Of a DNA stretch of 34,933 nucleotides, positions 20,934 to 28,330 are shown one piece after another. Origin of the DNA: a virus; IMG/VR virus record IMGVR_UViG_3300047551_000818, positions 1-34,933 of that record. One strand, written 5' to 3'. The position numbers and the translations under genes were made by a program. Numbering within the stretch: the first letter of the stretch is position 1; every line of letters begins with the position of its first letter. The notes beneath the pieces are model-generated. The model saw nothing but the letters and a program-made list of their open reading frames with translations, was not told the origin of the DNA and searched no databases.

Positions 20934-22648
20934 GGTGAGCATAGTTTGCTGAAGTTGTTGACCTTCTTGTATACTAGCACATTTGGGAACTTGTCAAGCA
21001 GTTGGTCTGATTTATGGCTGATGATGAATATGTTGTTTGACTTGCCCATCCCTTGGAGTATTTTAATTACTTCTTCCGTGCCCATGCCGTCAAGGGAAGA
21101 ATCAAATACTTCGTCAAGAATAAGCAGATTGGTGTTTGCGCTATTTTTCATTCGGGCAATGTCACGCCACGCAAGCAGCAGGCTAACGTCTATACGCAAT
21201 TTTTCACCCTCACTAAAGTTGTCGTAGGAGAACTCGTCGCGGTAACGGCTCTTGATTACTTCAGTGAAATCCTCCGTCAGGGTGAACTGGGCAAAGAAGT
21301 CCATTGTGACAAGGTACTTGTTAATGATTTTGTTTAGCGCAGGAATGTATTTACGAATAATCTTGCGCTTGATTCCGCTGTCCTTTAACAGGACTGACGC
21401 TACATCCATTGTGTGTGCAGACTCCACCAGTCCCTTGCGATCACCTTCAAGTGCCTTGTGCTGTGTTTGTAGTTCTTCAAGAGCAGCAGTTTCGGTAGCC
21501 ACGCTACGCTTCTCGCTCTCGGTTTTTGCAATCAGATCAGCCAATCGCTTGATGTAACCCTTACACGCAACAATTTCAGAGTCCACACCACCCATCTCAC
21601 TCTTTGCAGACTCTATCTGTTGCACCACTTCGGTGTTCTGCTTTACCACTGCCTTCGTGGAATCAATCATGGCAGCAATCTTGTCGATGCCCTCCTGCAA
21701 CTCCACCTGACGGACTTTCTTCTTTCCAATCATTTCATCACGGAACTCGTGGGCTAGTCCACTACGGCACACCGGACACTCTTCGTTGTCGTGGTAGAAG
21801 CCTTCTTCTTCCTTTGCTTTACGCATAGCCGTCTCCATGCTTTTACGCACAGACAGCATTTGGGTGAGACTGTCCCTCTGCTTGTCTGCGGATTCTACAC
21901 TCTGCGAAAGCGCAGCAATCTGCTCCTGTAGAGACACCTTCTTCTCCAGCAGGCTTGCCAGTTCGGTCTTGTCTTCCTCCAGTTTCTTGGAGTACGAATC
22001 TATTTGCTCGTCTGCCTTCTTCTGAATCATGTCAACAACATTTTGCTTGTTGACGATGTTCACATTCAGCATCTTTAGTTCGCTCTCTATTTCACGGATC
22101 CGTTCCTTGGTTTCAAGAATTCGGCTCTTCAGGATCTCGTTCATCTTGGAGAACACATCAATGTCCAGTAGGTTTTCCACCACGGTTCGGCGGTCTGCTG
22201 CGGACAAGCGCATAAACGGCACGTAGTTCGTGGACCCAAGAATCACTACCTGACAGAATGTCTTGTAGTTCATCTTCAGGATTTGTGTTTCCAAAATTGT
22301 TTGGTAATCCTTTACCGTTGCAGTCTGATCCACGGGCTTGCCGTCACGCTCAATGGTAAACACCTTTGGTGACATTCCACGGGTCACCTTGTACGAGTTG
22401 CCGTTGGTGTGAAATTCAATTTCCACCATGCAGTCCTTGCCGTTGATGGAGTTCACCAACTGGGGCAGATTGATATTGCGGAACGGCTTGCCGTACAGAA
22501 CAAAGGTGAGGGCGTCCAACATGGTGGTCTTGCCTGCACCGTTTTCTCCACACACAAGAGTAGTGGAGTGCTTGTCCAACTGCACTTCAGTGAAGTGGTT
22601 GCCTGTACTCAACAGATTTTTCCAACGAATTTTTGTGAATGTGATCAT
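20930..22648 (-). CDS. 46: Recombination endonuclease large subunit, SbcC/Rad50-like (gp46)
   Basis: 572 residues; T4 gp46 is 560. Walker A GENGAGKT at 34-41, a Q-loop region (CQVVILGS), two long coiled-coil arms, a zinc hook CPVCRSG near residue 290 at their apex, ABC signature FSEGEKLRID, and Walker B LLILDEVFDSSLDG. With gp47 it resects double-strand ends to start the recombination-dependent replication typical of T4-like phages. The start ATG 22648 overlaps the gp47 stop (ATGA). Confidence 0.95.
   Translation of the reverse strand: MITFTKIRWKNLLSTGNHFTEVQLDKHSTTLVCGENGAGKTTMLDALTFVLYGKPFRNINLPQLVNSINGKDCMVEIEFHTNGNSYKVTRGMSPKVFTIERDGKPVDQTATVKDYQTILETQILKMNYKTFCQVVILGSTNYVPFMRLSAADRRTVVENLLDIDVFSKMNEILKSRILETKERIREIESELKMLNVNIVNKQNVVDMIQKKADEQIDSYSKKLEEDKTELASLLEKKVSLQEQIAALSQSVESADKQRDSLTQMLSVRKSMETAMRKAKEEEGFYHDNEECPVCRSGLAHEFRDEMIGKKKVRQVELQEGIDKIAAMIDSTKAVVKQNTEVVQQIESAKSEMGGVDSEIVACKGYIKRLADLIAKTESEKRSVATETAALEELQTQHKALEGDRKGLVESAHTMDVASVLLKDSGIKRKIIRKYIPALNKIINKYLVTMDFFAQFTLTEDFTEVIKSRYRDEFSYDNFSEGEKLRIDVSLLLAWRDIARMKNSANTNLLILDEVFDSSLDGMGTEEVIKILQGMGKSNNIFIISHKSDQLLDKFPNVLVYKKVNNFSKLCSP
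20968..20997 (-). promoter_or_regulatory. Candidate internal promoter at the end of gene 46
   Basis: Minus-strand TTGACA (20997-20992), 18-bp spacer, TATACA (20973-20968), inside the last codons of gene 46 and about 35 nt before the next ATG. It would allow separate expression of the unknown gene, rnh and 45. Long spacer and coding location lower confidence. Confidence 0.3.
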
Positions 22649-23706
22649 ACTTTGGCGTTTTGGTTCAGCGATTCCACATACAGTTCTCGCACAAGATCCT
22701 TCAGAGCCTGGGAATTGCTCAAGGAGTCCATGCCGTCGATTTCCTTGTTGATTGTTGCAAGGGTGTCCTCTGCAAGATCAACGGTATCAGTTTCGGACTG
22801 ATTGTCAATAGTAACAGAGTCAATAATGGTGACTCCCTCGGGCTGCATGGTGTACAGGGAGTCTACAAACTTCTCAAACAGATACGGCTTGGTCTTCTTC
22901 TCAACCACCACACGAACATAGTGTCCCCGCACCCGATCTTCAGGAACAGTAAGAACCTCTGTCTGCTCCAGTGCGGAATCGTCGTAAGTAATCTTTGTAA
23001 AGATGTTGTAGGGGTTCACTACAAACTCTAGCGCACCGCTCTCGGTGTCCAAAATATGGAAACCCTTCTTCTCTCCGTAGTCAGACATGGTGATCTGATA
23101 CGGACACCCCAAATAGTGGATGTTGTCCTTGCTGTGGCGAGTGTGGAAGTGTCCCGTGTACACTGCCTTGAATCGCGCAAACGGGTCTGCCTTCATTCCG
23201 CCTTGGAAGGTGGAGTTACGCATGACTTGGAATCCGTCCAGTTCCAAATGCCCACACAGAATATCTGCTTCACAGGTCCGCACAAAGTCCATAGACTCTG
23301 CTTCGTTTTCTTTGTTGATCCACGGCAGCATGGCAATCTTCATGGACCCAAATTGGAGAACCGTTGGCTTTTCGTAAACCGTGAACGCGTTGTAGAACAG
23401 TTCCCGTGGTGAGTTTACATCGCTGCGGTTCTTGTAGAAGATGTCGTGGTTGCCCAAGATGCAGTGCATCTCTAAACCGCTGTCGTGCAACTCCTGAATG
23501 AACCCCGTGCGTACAGCGTTGAGTGTTGCAAAGTTCACAAACTTGCGGCGATCCAAAAAATCACCCAAGTGAATGACAGTAGTGATTCCCTCTGCTTGCA
23601 GACGAGGAAAGAACACCCGCTTGTAGAAACGCATAAAGTGTTCAAGGAACACTGGTGAGTCGGATCGCGCACCAAAGTGCGTGTCCGCTAGAATTGCAAT
23701 TTTCAC
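22645..23706 (-). CDS. 47: Recombination endonuclease small subunit, SbcD/Mre11-like (gp47)
   Basis: 353 residues, starting with GTG 23706 that overlaps the gp55 stop (GTGA). Calcineurin-type phosphoesterase motifs: LADTHFGA at 5-12, HLGDFLDRR, ILGNHDIF, CGHLELDG and TGHFHTRH. T4 gp47 is 339 residues. The C-terminal helices after about 290 presumably bind the gp46 coiled-coil base. It is the nuclease half of the gp46-gp47 complex. Confidence 0.95.
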   Translation of the reverse strand: MKIAILADTHFGARSDSPVFLEHFMRFYKRVFFPRLQAEGITTVIHLGDFLDRRKFVNFATLNAVRTGFIQELHDSGLEMHCILGNHDIFYKNRSDVNSPRELFYNAFTVYEKPTVLQFGSMKIAMLPWINKENEAESMDFVRTCEADILCGHLELDGFQVMRNSTFQGGMKADPFARFKAVYTGHFHTRHSKDNIHYLGCPYQITMSDYGEKKGFHILDTESGALEFVVNPYNIFTKITYDDSALEQTEVLTVPEDRVRGHYVRVVVEKKTKPYLFEKFVDSLYTMQPEGVTIIDSVTIDNQSETDTVDLAEDTLATINKEIDGMDSLSNSQALKDLVRELYVESLNQNAKV

Positions 23707-24323
23707 TTCTTGCCTTTCGCCTTCTTCTTTGCTGTAACCTTTGGCTTTGCCTTGGTCTTTGGCTTTGCCTTTACTTCTTTCTTTGGCTTTTTCTTGCCGC
23801 GCTTGGGCTTCTCTTCGGGAACAGGCTTGTCTTCCTTCTTTTCAAAGTTGTTGATGTCTGTTTCCGTGAGGTGTACAGCATTGGTTTCAAACCCATCGCC
23901 CACCTTCAAGTAGTTGTCTCGTACCCACTTCTTTAGTTGTGAGTCTACATTGCTCATTTCAATCTTCTTCAGTTTAATGTACGCCTGCTTCTTCTCCTTC
24001 TGTATACGACGGAGGAAAGCGTAGTAGATTATTTGAGTAAAGTACGAGAACGGATTCGTGGACTTCTTCGGATCAAAGTTGTAAGCGTACATCATGCAGT
24101 TCTCAATACCGTCAGATATCATCTCGTCACGGTACGGATAGTTTATGAAATTGGGCTTACGGGACAGGTGTTCCGCAATCTTCATAAAGCACTCACCAAT
24201 ATACGAAGTAATTGGTGGTTGGGGAGTGCCCAATTTCTTGGATTCATCGTACTGCTTTTTCCACACACTCATCTCTTGGAAGAACAGGTCATTGTCTATG
24301 TAATGTTCACGTTTCTTTGCCAT
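23703..24323 (-). CDS. 55: Late-transcription sigma factor (gp55) with Lys-rich tail
   Basis: 206 residues; T4 gp55 is 185. EMISDGIENCMMYAYNFDP and PFSYFTQIIYYAFLRRIQKEK are the region 2-like core that binds RNA polymerase and the TATAAATA element. Residues 161-206 form a Lys/Pro-rich tail (KPKRGKKKPKKEVKAKPK and on), replacing the short C-terminal clamp-binding end known in T4. AAGGAA precedes ATG 24323. Late-type octamers at 5014, 6247 and 31043 are its likely targets. Confidence 0.9.
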   Translation of the reverse strand: MAKKREHYIDNDLFFQEMSVWKKQYDESKKLGTPQPPITSYIGECFMKIAEHLSRKPNFINYPYRDEMISDGIENCMMYAYNFDPKKSTNPFSYFTQIIYYAFLRRIQKEKKQAYIKLKKIEMSNVDSQLKKWVRDNYLKVGDGFETNAVHLTETDINNFEKKEDKPVPEEKPKRGKKKPKKEVKAKPKTKAKPKVTAKKKAKGKK

Positions 24324-24336
24324 TGGTTCCTTTCAT

Positions 24337-24364
24337 ACTGTACACGATCACTCTTTTGAGTCAA
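24337..24364 (-). promoter_or_regulatory. Candidate promoter before gene 55
   Basis: Minus-strand TTGACT (24364-24359), 16-bp spacer, TACAGT (24342-24337), in the 24-bp gap between the LSm-like gene and 55 plus the end of the former. The predicted start would fall very near the ribosome site, so this is tentative. Confidence 0.3.
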
Positions 24365-25190
24365 GCCCGTCTGTCTTTTTTTCTTCGCCAGGATCAAGAT
24401 AGTCCTTGGCAAAGGGCGACCAATCGCCTGCCTTATTTCCAAACTTTGGATCTTTCTTTTGATCGTCGTTAGGCTCTTTCCACTCGTTCTTGGAAATGCG
24501 TTCACGACGGCTAGGTGTTTGTGGTGCGCGTCTAGGCTTGCGCTCTTCTTCCATCTCTTCCAACACATCATCAATAAATTCACCTGTAATGAAGTCTTGA
24601 ACGGCTTCTTGCAGGTAGTCCATGAAACCGGAGTTTATCCACTCTTCCATGATGTTGCGAGGGATTCCTAGAGAGAACACAATATTTCCGTTGGGAATAA
24701 GAGGGTTAGCAGGCAGAGTTTCCCCGCCGCCTTTCTCCTTGTACTCCTTCATCATCTTGTCAATCTCGTCCTCTATTTCTTGCCGTTCTTCCTCCGTGAG
24801 GGAATACGGATTTTTTGCAGGAGTCTTTGGTAGAGGCGGATCAACAGACTTTTGCTCGTCGTGAAGAGGCAGTTGTGGTGTGTCGATCTTGTCTTCCATT
24901 TCAATCTGCCGCGAGTACAGGGAGCAGATTTCAGGAGACGGATCAAAATCCACAAGCACAAAATCCTGCGGAATCTCTGCGTTCAGAGAGTTTGTGCAGC
25001 CCAACCAATCAGTAAAATAGGTGACCTGTCTACGCGCTCCAGTAAAGGGATCGGCTTGAACAGCGTTCACTACACGCATGGGGCGTTGCAGTTTGATCTT
25101 GTCCTTGCTCTTGCCAGCATAAGTCGCAACAATCTCTTCGCCGCTGCGTAACTTGAATACTCGCAAGACTGACTTCTTTCGTGATCTCAT
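24348..25190 (-). CDS. Conserved phage protein with an N-terminal LSm-like segment
   Basis: 280 residues. The first 60 or so (VFKLRSGEEIVATYAGKSKDKIKLQRP) read like an Sm/LSm small-beta-barrel strand pattern: a G-E-x-hydrophobic turn, then charged strands. The middle is Pro- and acid-rich and probably disordered. A second conserved block holds GNIVFSLGIPRNIMEEWINSGFMDYL, and the end is again charged and low-complexity. Proteins of this layout accompany uvsW and 55 in marine T4-like phages. RNA binding is possible from the LSm resemblance but untested. Its ATG overlaps the uvsW stop. Confidence 0.65.
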   Translation of the reverse strand: MRSRKKSVLRVFKLRSGEEIVATYAGKSKDKIKLQRPMRVVNAVQADPFTGARRQVTYFTDWLGCTNSLNAEIPQDFVLVDFDPSPEICSLYSRQIEMEDKIDTPQLPLHDEQKSVDPPLPKTPAKNPYSLTEEERQEIEDEIDKMMKEYKEKGGGETLPANPLIPNGNIVFSLGIPRNIMEEWINSGFMDYLQEAVQDFITGEFIDDVLEEMEEERKPRRAPQTPSRRERISKNEWKEPNDDQKKDPKFGNKAGDWSPFAKDYLDPGEEKKTDGLDSKE

Positions 25191-26689
25191 GCGCTTTCTC
25201 CTAAACTGATTTTGACCAGCCTGTGATCAAAACCTTCGGATTTGTATATTTGCAAACGCTCGTTCATGTGGCGTAGTGTGTGGTTCTTCCACGACTTCCA
25301 CGAAAGGTCGTCTCCAATATCGTAAAGACGGGCTGTGCCCTTGTCCTTATGGGTACGCAACTGCCTACCAATGCTCTGCAAGACGCGAATTCGTGATTTG
25401 GACGGGGAAGCAAAAATGATGTTGTTCAGCCTCCTTATAGAAATACCCGTACTGAATGTTCCATACGAAGCAATAATGATGGCATCATTTTCGCTTTCCA
25501 CGATCTTGCGGATGTCTTCTCGTTCAGAGGCTTCAGTGCCGCCGTGAACAAAGAAGACTTTACGCTCGGGTGGAACGCTTTCAGTCACCATTGTATTTAG
25601 CACTTTGCCGTGACCTTCAACAAATTGAAATAACACAAGGGTGTTGCCCTTGAGCCTTTTGCACAGGTCTATGATGAACTGGTTTCTGCGTGGTGATGAT
25701 ATAAGCCACTTGATCTCGTCTTCGTACTTTGCCCGTTTGATGAGTTCCTTGTCACAATCGGGATACTGTAGCATCAAACAGTCAATACGCAAGTCAGAGA
25801 GTATACTTTGTTCCATAAGCGTCTTTGTCTTTGTGACTTCATACGCTTTACCGAACAGCCCCTCAAGCACCAATTTGTGAGTCTGTGTGCCGTCCAGTGT
25901 GCCTGTGGTTCCCACACGGAAGGGACAAGTCTTTAGTTTGCCCATTACCGCAGTGAGCGACTTGGACTTGAACAAGTGTGCTTCGTCTCCTACAACTGCA
26001 CCGTACTGTTGAAAGTACTTTTCGTTTTGGTTGTAGATAGACTGCCATGTGGAGATCACAACCCGCTTCGCTGTCCCCTTGTCTGCGCCCGCAAGAATCT
26101 TGTGGCAGTTGCGCTGTGCGTCCCATCCGTTCTCACTGGAGTAGTCCTCAAAATCAGAGAACATCTGCTCTACAAGCGAAACTGTTGGCACTACAATCAG
26201 CACCTTCTTGTCCTTTGGAATCTTGTCCAAGTAGTAGCGAACAAGGCTGTAGATGATAAGGCTTTTACCGCTACCCGTGGGCGACAGGAGCAAGCATCGC
26301 TCGGATTCCATAGCGTGTAGAACAGCATTGATTTGGTGTTCGTGTGCAATGGCTTTCTTGCCGTTCACGTGAACATTCAGGTGGTCTTCAATCAGCCCCT
26401 TCACCGCAGCAGGGGTGGTCTTGAATCCGTTTGTGGCAGGCAGAGTAATGCTGTAGTTACGCTCCTCTGCAAATTTACGAATGTAGTCTGTGAGTCCTGC
26501 GTATATCTGTTGGGTATGGATGTTGTACAGATGGATCTCGCCGTTCCACATACGAGAACGGTAAGCAGGCATGAACTTGTAACCAGGAACCTTGAAAGTG
26601 AAATAGTCAGACAGTTCGCGGGCAACACCACGGTCGCAGTTTACCCTAACGTAAACAGAGTCTACTATGCTCACATCCAAGTCAACCAT
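25187..26689 (-). CDS. uvsW: UvsW-type SF2 DNA/RNA helicase
   Basis: 500 residues; T4 UvsW is 503. Helicase motifs in order: LLLSPTGSGKS (I), VVPTVSLVEQM (Ia), GDEAHLF (II), GTTGTLDG (III), LVLFQFVEGHGKVL (IV), SYGTFSTGISI (V) and QSIGRQLR (VI). The N-terminal domain (NCDRGVARELSDYFTFKVPG) matches the T4 protein. UvsW unwinds R-loops, branches Holliday junctions and switches off origin initiation late in infection. ATG 26689 overlaps the previous stop (TAATG). Confidence 0.94.
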   Translation of the reverse strand: MVDLDVSIVDSVYVRVNCDRGVARELSDYFTFKVPGYKFMPAYRSRMWNGEIHLYNIHTQQIYAGLTDYIRKFAEERNYSITLPATNGFKTTPAAVKGLIEDHLNVHVNGKKAIAHEHQINAVLHAMESERCLLLSPTGSGKSLIIYSLVRYYLDKIPKDKKVLIVVPTVSLVEQMFSDFEDYSSENGWDAQRNCHKILAGADKGTAKRVVISTWQSIYNQNEKYFQQYGAVVGDEAHLFKSKSLTAVMGKLKTCPFRVGTTGTLDGTQTHKLVLEGLFGKAYEVTKTKTLMEQSILSDLRIDCLMLQYPDCDKELIKRAKYEDEIKWLISSPRRNQFIIDLCKRLKGNTLVLFQFVEGHGKVLNTMVTESVPPERKVFFVHGGTEASEREDIRKIVESENDAIIIASYGTFSTGISIRRLNNIIFASPSKSRIRVLQSIGRQLRTHKDKGTARLYDIGDDLSWKSWKNHTLRHMNERLQIYKSEGFDHRLVKISLGESA

Positions 26690-27243
26690 TAGCCCATCTC
26701 CTCACCGTTTACAGTTTCACCACCGAACCGTATAGAGTATTTAGGAGACAGTTTTCCTTTCCATCCTATCACAGGCACACCAACAGCCTTCAGCATGGAT
26801 ATGCCTTCGGTAACAGACTCTTGCCACTTTGGTGGTGTGCGCCGCACCAGTTCGTGAAGTGTAACCACTCTGCCTATGCCAAACTGTATTGCAGTTCGTG
26901 AACACTCCGAACAGATTGCCCAAGTGGTGTACAGTGTGAGTCCTCCGGTGTGGAGTTTGTTCATTAGTGCTTGGTATATTACCCGTCGCTCGGCGTGTTC
27001 AGTGCAGTGATTTTTCAGATCATGGCAATGCGGGTATCCTGCCTTTTGCAGACGGGTAGGTACATCGTTCCAGTTTTTAAGTAGAACCCCTGATCCACCC
27101 GGAATAACCAGCAGCGCACCCACTTGTGTAGACGGATCGGTGGAGTGAGAACACGCAAGCGTAAACGCTTCTTGGAGGTACATCTTGTCTACCCACCAAG
27201 TGTCCCGGTCTTCTTGCAACAGATCAGCAGGATTACTGTCCAT
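26689..27243 (-). CDS. cd: dCMP deaminase
   Basis: 184 residues from ATG 27243 (T4 Cd is 193). The N-terminal DKMYLQEAFTLACSHSTDPSTQVGAL is typical of deoxycytidylate deaminases. The zinc site is HAE in CTEHAERRVIYQAL plus CSEC in WAICSECSRTAIQFGI; the usual Pro before the first Cys is Ile here. It turns dCMP into dUMP for thymidylate synthesis, complementing the dUTPase. A GGAG lies 11 nt before the start, and the gene overlaps uvsY by 11 bp. Confidence 0.88.
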   Translation of the reverse strand: MDSNPADLLQEDRDTWWVDKMYLQEAFTLACSHSTDPSTQVGALLVIPGGSGVLLKNWNDVPTRLQKAGYPHCHDLKNHCTEHAERRVIYQALMNKLHTGGLTLYTTWAICSECSRTAIQFGIGRVVTLHELVRRTPPKWQESVTEGISMLKAVGVPVIGWKGKLSPKYSIRFGGETVNGEEMG

Positions 27244-27667
27244 TGGTGAATCGTCTCCACTCAATAGCGTTTCGTATTTTCCAGTGGCGGCTGTTCAGTT
27301 CCTTGATTACTTCTTCAAGCAGAGAAATCTTCTCCTTTTGAAACTGCACGCGCTGCCGTGCTTTAATGATATCGTCATCGGAATCTAGGTAAATGTCAAT
27401 GTCCTGCCGCAGCACCTTCAACTGAAACGGTTCTAGCCCCCGTTCGCGCAGTTCTTCGTCAGACATCTTTCCAGTGTAGTACTCCCACTTCACCTTTACC
27501 GTCTTTGCAAGATCGCCCTCGTACTTGGACATGAGCAGTCGCTCGTCAAACAAGAAGTTCAGGTACTTGCTGTGTAATTGGGGTATACGCAAGGACTCTG
27601 TGTCCAGTGCGGTTTCGTCCAGTCCCATGTCTTTCAGCAGTTCGTTGCGAATATCGTCAAGAGTCAT
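27233..27667 (-). CDS. uvsY: UvsY recombination mediator
   Basis: 144 residues (T4 UvsY 137). LDDIRNELLKDMGLDETAL, PQLHSKYLNFLFDERLL, KWEYYTGKMSDEEL and the final SRHWKIRNAIEWRRF follow the T4 pattern. UvsY loads the UvsX recombinase onto gp32-coated single strands. ATG 27667 has GGAGG 5 nt upstream, better than the ATG four codons earlier. It is the first gene of the replication block and is preceded by a good TTGACA element. Confidence 0.88.
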   Translation of the reverse strand: MTLDDIRNELLKDMGLDETALDTESLRIPQLHSKYLNFLFDERLLMSKYEGDLAKTVKVKWEYYTGKMSDEELRERGLEPFQLKVLRQDIDIYLDSDDDIIKARQRVQFQKEKISLLEEVIKELNSRHWKIRNAIEWRRFTNGQ

Positions 27668-27684
27668 AGCGACCTCCATGACGA

Positions 27685-27712
27685 AGTTTATCCGTATCGC
27701 TGCTTATGTCAA
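27685..27712 (-). promoter_or_regulatory. Candidate early promoter before uvsY
   Basis: Minus-strand TTGACA (27712-27707), 16-bp spacer, TAAACT (27690-27685), in the 60-bp gap between the tail-tube-like gene and uvsY. A start about 7 nt further would give a short leader containing GGAGG. It sits at the border of the structural and replication modules, where a new transcript is needed after the gp23 terminator. Confidence 0.5.
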
Positions 27713-27727
27713 GTCCGTTTTTCTATT

Positions 27728-28255
27728 TTACAGTCGCTCAACGCTGAACGAGCGGTACGAGAAGGTGCAATTTACAACAAACGGATCTGGTTCACTGATG
27801 CTGGAAGTAAAGTCTATTCCTGTAAGATTGCGCGGGAACAAGCCCTCAAAGGTGACGTTGAGTTTAGGTTGCTTTGCGCTGTTTAGAATAATCAGATTAG
27901 CCGTGGATAGGTGGGTGTTCACTGGGCGGAATTCAGTGTAGTTCTCCACGTTGGTGGTGGAGCGCATCCAGTTTTTTATTTCAAGCCAGTTTGACAGCCC
28001 TTCGTCCACAATGAATGAAATAGACAGTTCATCAAACTCCAGTTTGCCGGGAAACTTGATGGGCGTGAACGGGGTAGGCATTACGACTTCTGACAGGTTC
28101 AGACCAGGCAGATTGGCAGACTGGCAAAAGTACACCACATTAGGAATCCGCGCAAGCGTAAACCTGAAATAGGTGGGCAGCAGCGGGTTTACGCTTTCAG
28201 GATATCTGTTTAAGATATCAGTAGGGATGTCTGTAAAAGTGTAGTTTAGTGCCAT
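27728..28255 (-). CDS. Tail-tube-fold protein (T4 gp19/gp54-like paralog)
   Basis: 175 residues. CQSANLPGLNLSEV, PTPFTPIKFPGKLEFDELSISFIVDEGLSNW and a C-terminal LNVTFEGLFPRNLTGIDF match the beta-barrel of T4 gp19 and its baseplate relatives gp54 and gp48. The window also has a standard gp19 at 33923, so this is a second member of the fold: perhaps a tube-capping or baseplate-tube protein. It lies directly after the gp23 terminator and has no strong ribosome site (only ACTGGT before ATG 28255). Confidence 0.65.
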   Translation of the reverse strand: MALNYTFTDIPTDILNRYPESVNPLLPTYFRFTLARIPNVVYFCQSANLPGLNLSEVVMPTPFTPIKFPGKLEFDELSISFIVDEGLSNWLEIKNWMRSTTNVENYTEFRPVNTHLSTANLIILNSAKQPKLNVTFEGLFPRNLTGIDFTSSISEPDPFVVNCTFSYRSFSVERL

Positions 28256-28264
28256 ACCAGTATG

Positions 28265-28298
28265 TAGAAAAGAAAAGGGGAGGCTTTCGCCTCCCCTT
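28265..28298 (-). terminator. Intrinsic terminator after gene 23
   Basis: Perfect 10-bp stem (28298-28289 with 28284-28275) closed by a GAAA tetraloop on the minus strand, followed by TTTTCTTTTC. Located 33 bp after the major capsid gene stop, as for T4 gene 23. Confidence 0.92.
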
Positions 28299-28330
28299 CC
28301 CCGAAAGTAACTCTGACAGAGTAGAGTCTA

